Source of the DNA: Vibrio coralliilyticus ATCC BAA-450
GTDB lineage: Bacteria; Pseudomonadota; Gammaproteobacteria; Enterobacterales; Vibrionaceae
Reading direction: 5' to 3'
DNA: 64,000 nucleotides
Assembly (NCBI RefSeq): GCF_000176135.1
Contig: NZ_ACZN01000018.1
Location: 124,001 to 188,000, forward strand
The stretch's first letter is position 1, and every line of letters starts with the position of its first letter. The position numbers were made by a program, and so were the translations under genes. This document shows positions 62,285 through 64,000 of this stretch, piece after piece. Under the pieces are notes generated by a model. The model was not told where the DNA came from, searched no databases, and saw only the letters and a program-made list of their open reading frames with translations.

Positions 62285-62770
62285 CTAGTCACGAAAGTTA
62301 TCGTACTGGAATGGTTGGCCTAAATCAGCTTCTCGAATCATGGCGATGGTTGATTGCAGATCGTCACGTTTTTTACCCGTAACCCGAACCTTTTCACCTT
62401 GAATGGATGCCTGCACTTTTAGCTTGGCATCTTTAATTGCTTTCACTACTTTCTTAGCTGTCGGCGTATCAATACCTTGTTTGAATACGACAATTTGATG
62501 CCAGTTCTTGCCTGATGCTTCTTCAGCTTTTGCTTCCATTGCATTGACGTCGACACCGCGCTTTGTCAGGTGTGAGCGTAGAATGTCGCGCATTTGCTTA
62601 AGCTGGAAGTCACCCTCAGCATTCAAACGCACAGATTCATCTTTTTGCATTTCAAATGATGCTTCAACACCACGGAAATCAAAGCGAGTAGACAATTCAC
62701 GAGATGCATTATCTACTGCGTTACGAAGTTCAACCGTATCGATTTCAGATATAATATCAAAAGATGGCAT
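62285..62770 (-). CDS. yajQ: YajQ-family nucleotide-binding protein
   Basis: 161 residues, full-length YajQ with two ferredoxin-like halves. Conserved stretches are MPSFDIISEIDTVELRNAVDN (given in part: SFDIISEID), RFDFRG, KQGIDTPTAKKVVKAIK and the end DLGQPFQYDNFRD. YajQ proteins bind nucleotides, and some bind c-di-GMP; one homologue acts with a transcription factor in Xanthomonas. It begins 18 bp after the DAHP synthase stop on the same strand and may be co-transcribed. Confidence 0.95.
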   Translation of the reverse strand: MPSFDIISEIDTVELRNAVDNASRELSTRFDFRGVEASFEMQKDESVRLNAEGDFQLKQMRDILRSHLTKRGVDVNAMEAKAEEASGKNWHQIVVFKQGIDTPTAKKVVKAIKDAKLKVQASIQGEKVRVTGKKRDDLQSTIAMIREADLGQPFQYDNFRD

Positions 62771-62788
62771 TACTCTTATTCCTCTCGT

Positions 62789-63841
62789 TTAACCGCGTGA
62801 TTTAACGGCAGCTGCCAGCATATCTAGCATTGTTGCTGTATCTTCCCAACTCAGACACGGATCTGTGATTGACTGACCGTATGTAAGGTTGTTGATGTCT
62901 TTCATTGGCTGATTGCCTTCGATGATAAAGCTTTCTGCCATAATACCCGCAATCTGATTTTTACCAGATGTGATCTGTTCGCAAATGTTTTGTGCAACAT
63001 CAAGTTGCTTACGGTGTTGCTTTTGGCAGTTAGCATGGCTGAAATCGACCACTAGGCGCTGAGGTAACTCAAACTCTGCCAGTTGCTGGCAAGCCGCTTC
63101 TACAGACTCTGCATCAAAGTTCGGCCCTTTGTCACCACCACGAAGGATAACGTGGCCATACGGGTTACCGCTTGTGCGATAAACAGTCATGCGACCATTT
63201 TTGTCCGGTGAATAGAAGTAATGAGAGGCTTTAGAAGCGCGAATCGCATCAATCGCAATTTTAATGTTGCCGTTTGTACCGTTCTTAAAACCGACAGGGC
63301 AAGAAAGCGCTGACGCCATTTCACGGTGAATCTGAGACTCAGTGGTACGTGCGCCAATCGCACCCCAAGTGATTAGGTCTGCAATGTACTGGCCAGTAAT
63401 CATGTCGAGGAACTCAGTAGCTGTCGCAAGACCTAGCTTGTTGATATCTAGAAGTAGCTTACGTGCTTTGTTAAGGCCCGTCTCGAGTGCATAAGAACCA
63501 TCAAGATTTGGGTCCGTGATCAGGCCTTTCCAGCCAACTACAGTACGAGGCTTTTCAAAGTACGTACGCATGACGACAAACAATTCGTCTTTGTATTGCT
63601 CTTGGATATCAGACAGGCGTTTAGCGTAGTCAAGAGCAGCGTCGGTATCGTGTACAGAACATGGGCCGACAATCACCAATAAGCGATCATCTTCCCCTAT
63701 AAGAATTTTTTCAATTTGACGGCGAGATTTAGCGATGCGTTCCGCTACATCGTCCGTAATTGGGTGGGCGCTTCCAAGCTCAGCCGGAGTCGGCATCGGA
63801 CCCAGTGGCTGGGTTCTTAATTCATCGGTTTTGAGTGGCAT
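62789..63841 (-). CDS. Class I 3-deoxy-7-phosphoheptulonate (DAHP) synthase
   Basis: 350 residues, AroF/G/H family; condenses PEP and erythrose-4-phosphate in the first shikimate step. Visible motifs: GPCSVHD (metal Cys), RTYFEKPRTVVGWKG (PEP binding), GARTTESQIHREMASAL, GFKNGT, and DFSHANCQKQHRKQ with metal ligands. The opening KTDELRT resembles Trp-sensitive AroH more than AroG, but feedback type cannot be assigned reliably, so no symbol is given. AGG lies 9 bases before the ATG. Confidence 0.93.
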   Translation of the reverse strand: MPLKTDELRTQPLGPMPTPAELGSAHPITDDVAERIAKSRRQIEKILIGEDDRLLVIVGPCSVHDTDAALDYAKRLSDIQEQYKDELFVVMRTYFEKPRTVVGWKGLITDPNLDGSYALETGLNKARKLLLDINKLGLATATEFLDMITGQYIADLITWGAIGARTTESQIHREMASALSCPVGFKNGTNGNIKIAIDAIRASKASHYFYSPDKNGRMTVYRTSGNPYGHVILRGGDKGPNFDAESVEAACQQLAEFELPQRLVVDFSHANCQKQHRKQLDVAQNICEQITSGKNQIAGIMAESFIIEGNQPMKDINNLTYGQSITDPCLSWEDTATMLDMLAAAVKSRG

Positions 63842-64000
63842 ACAATAGCCTGTTCTTTTTATTGCGAAGCGGTAAAGATAACGGAAACGTCAGCAGGAAT
63901 AAACCTCTTATCTGCATTCTTAGTGTGTCTACCTATAGTGAGTGAAATATTATTCACTTATGGTTACTAAAAATGCTCTTCGGGCTTGTTTTACTTTGGT
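63842..64000. promoter_or_regulatory. Upstream region of the DAHP synthase gene, to the window edge
   Basis: 159 bp with no gene. It contains AGTGAA (63941-63946) with TTCACT (63953-63958), a 6-bp inverted repeat with a 6-base AT spacer. It does not match the TyrR (TGTAAA-N6-TTTACA) or TrpR consensus closely, so it is only noted. Confidence 0.35.

Noticed and set aside
63941..63958. TyrR or TrpR operator upstream of the DAHP synthase
   Set aside because: The inverted repeat AGTGAA/TTCACT does not match TGTAAA-N6-TTTACA or the TrpR site.

Overview
The window looks like a Vibrionaceae chromosome (Vibrio or a close relative). The reasons are the close match of housekeeping proteins (YccA, TusE, RlmI, YajQ, QueE/QueC, AapJQMP, the prpB-prpC-acnD-prpF-prpE set) to what I remember of Vibrio proteins, the moderate GC content, and short rho-independent terminators after most units. 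Species cannot be told from the sequence alone.

Layout. (1) 1-18.9 kb, minus strand: a type VI secretion (T6SS) locus. A vgrG-accessory-PAAR cassette (17.9-15.1 kb) precedes a long operon tssA-hcp-tssB-tssC-tssC-like-tssE-tssF-tssG-tssH(clpV) (14.7-3.5 kb). Two unusual genes follow clpV on the same strand: an 849-residue protein that joins two membrane sensor modules and a HAMP-like linker to a full MFS transporter, and an orphan periplasmic binding protein whose start overlaps its stop and which runs off the left edge. No TssJ, TssK, TssL or TssM is in the window. A lipoprotein of unknown role lies at 18.1-18.9 kb. (2) 19.1-27.9 kb, plus strand: the 2-methylcitrate (propionate) operon with its GntR/FCD regulator and two perfect ATTGTCGACAAT palindromes upstream. 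(3) 28-32.7 kb: GNAT acetyltransferase, Nudix-PAP2 fusion, Cof-type HAD phosphatase, queE-queC, DUF2750. (4) 32.8-52.2 kb: an OmpA-like protein and a TolC/LapE-like outer-membrane channel on the minus strand, divergent from a 17.1-kb gene for a 5,696-residue type-I-secreted adhesin. The adhesin has a LapA-type retention module with a TAAG site, a 5.8-kb block of near-identical repeats, putative ligand-binding modules, a vWA domain, RTX repeats and a C-terminal secretion region. (5) 52.3-64 kb: rlmI, a chemoreceptor, acylphosphatase, tusE, a frameshifted yccA, the aapJQMP amino-acid importer, a siroheme-synthase-like protein with a decayed methyltransferase part, yajQ and a DAHP synthase.

Most likely to be new biology: the sensor-MFS fusion plus orphan binding protein attached to the T6SS operon; the adhesin repeat array with its three stacked inverted repeats upstream; the siroheme-synthase-like protein whose methyltransferase end has lost its SAM-binding motif; and the Nudix-PAP2 fusion with a degenerate phosphatase motif.
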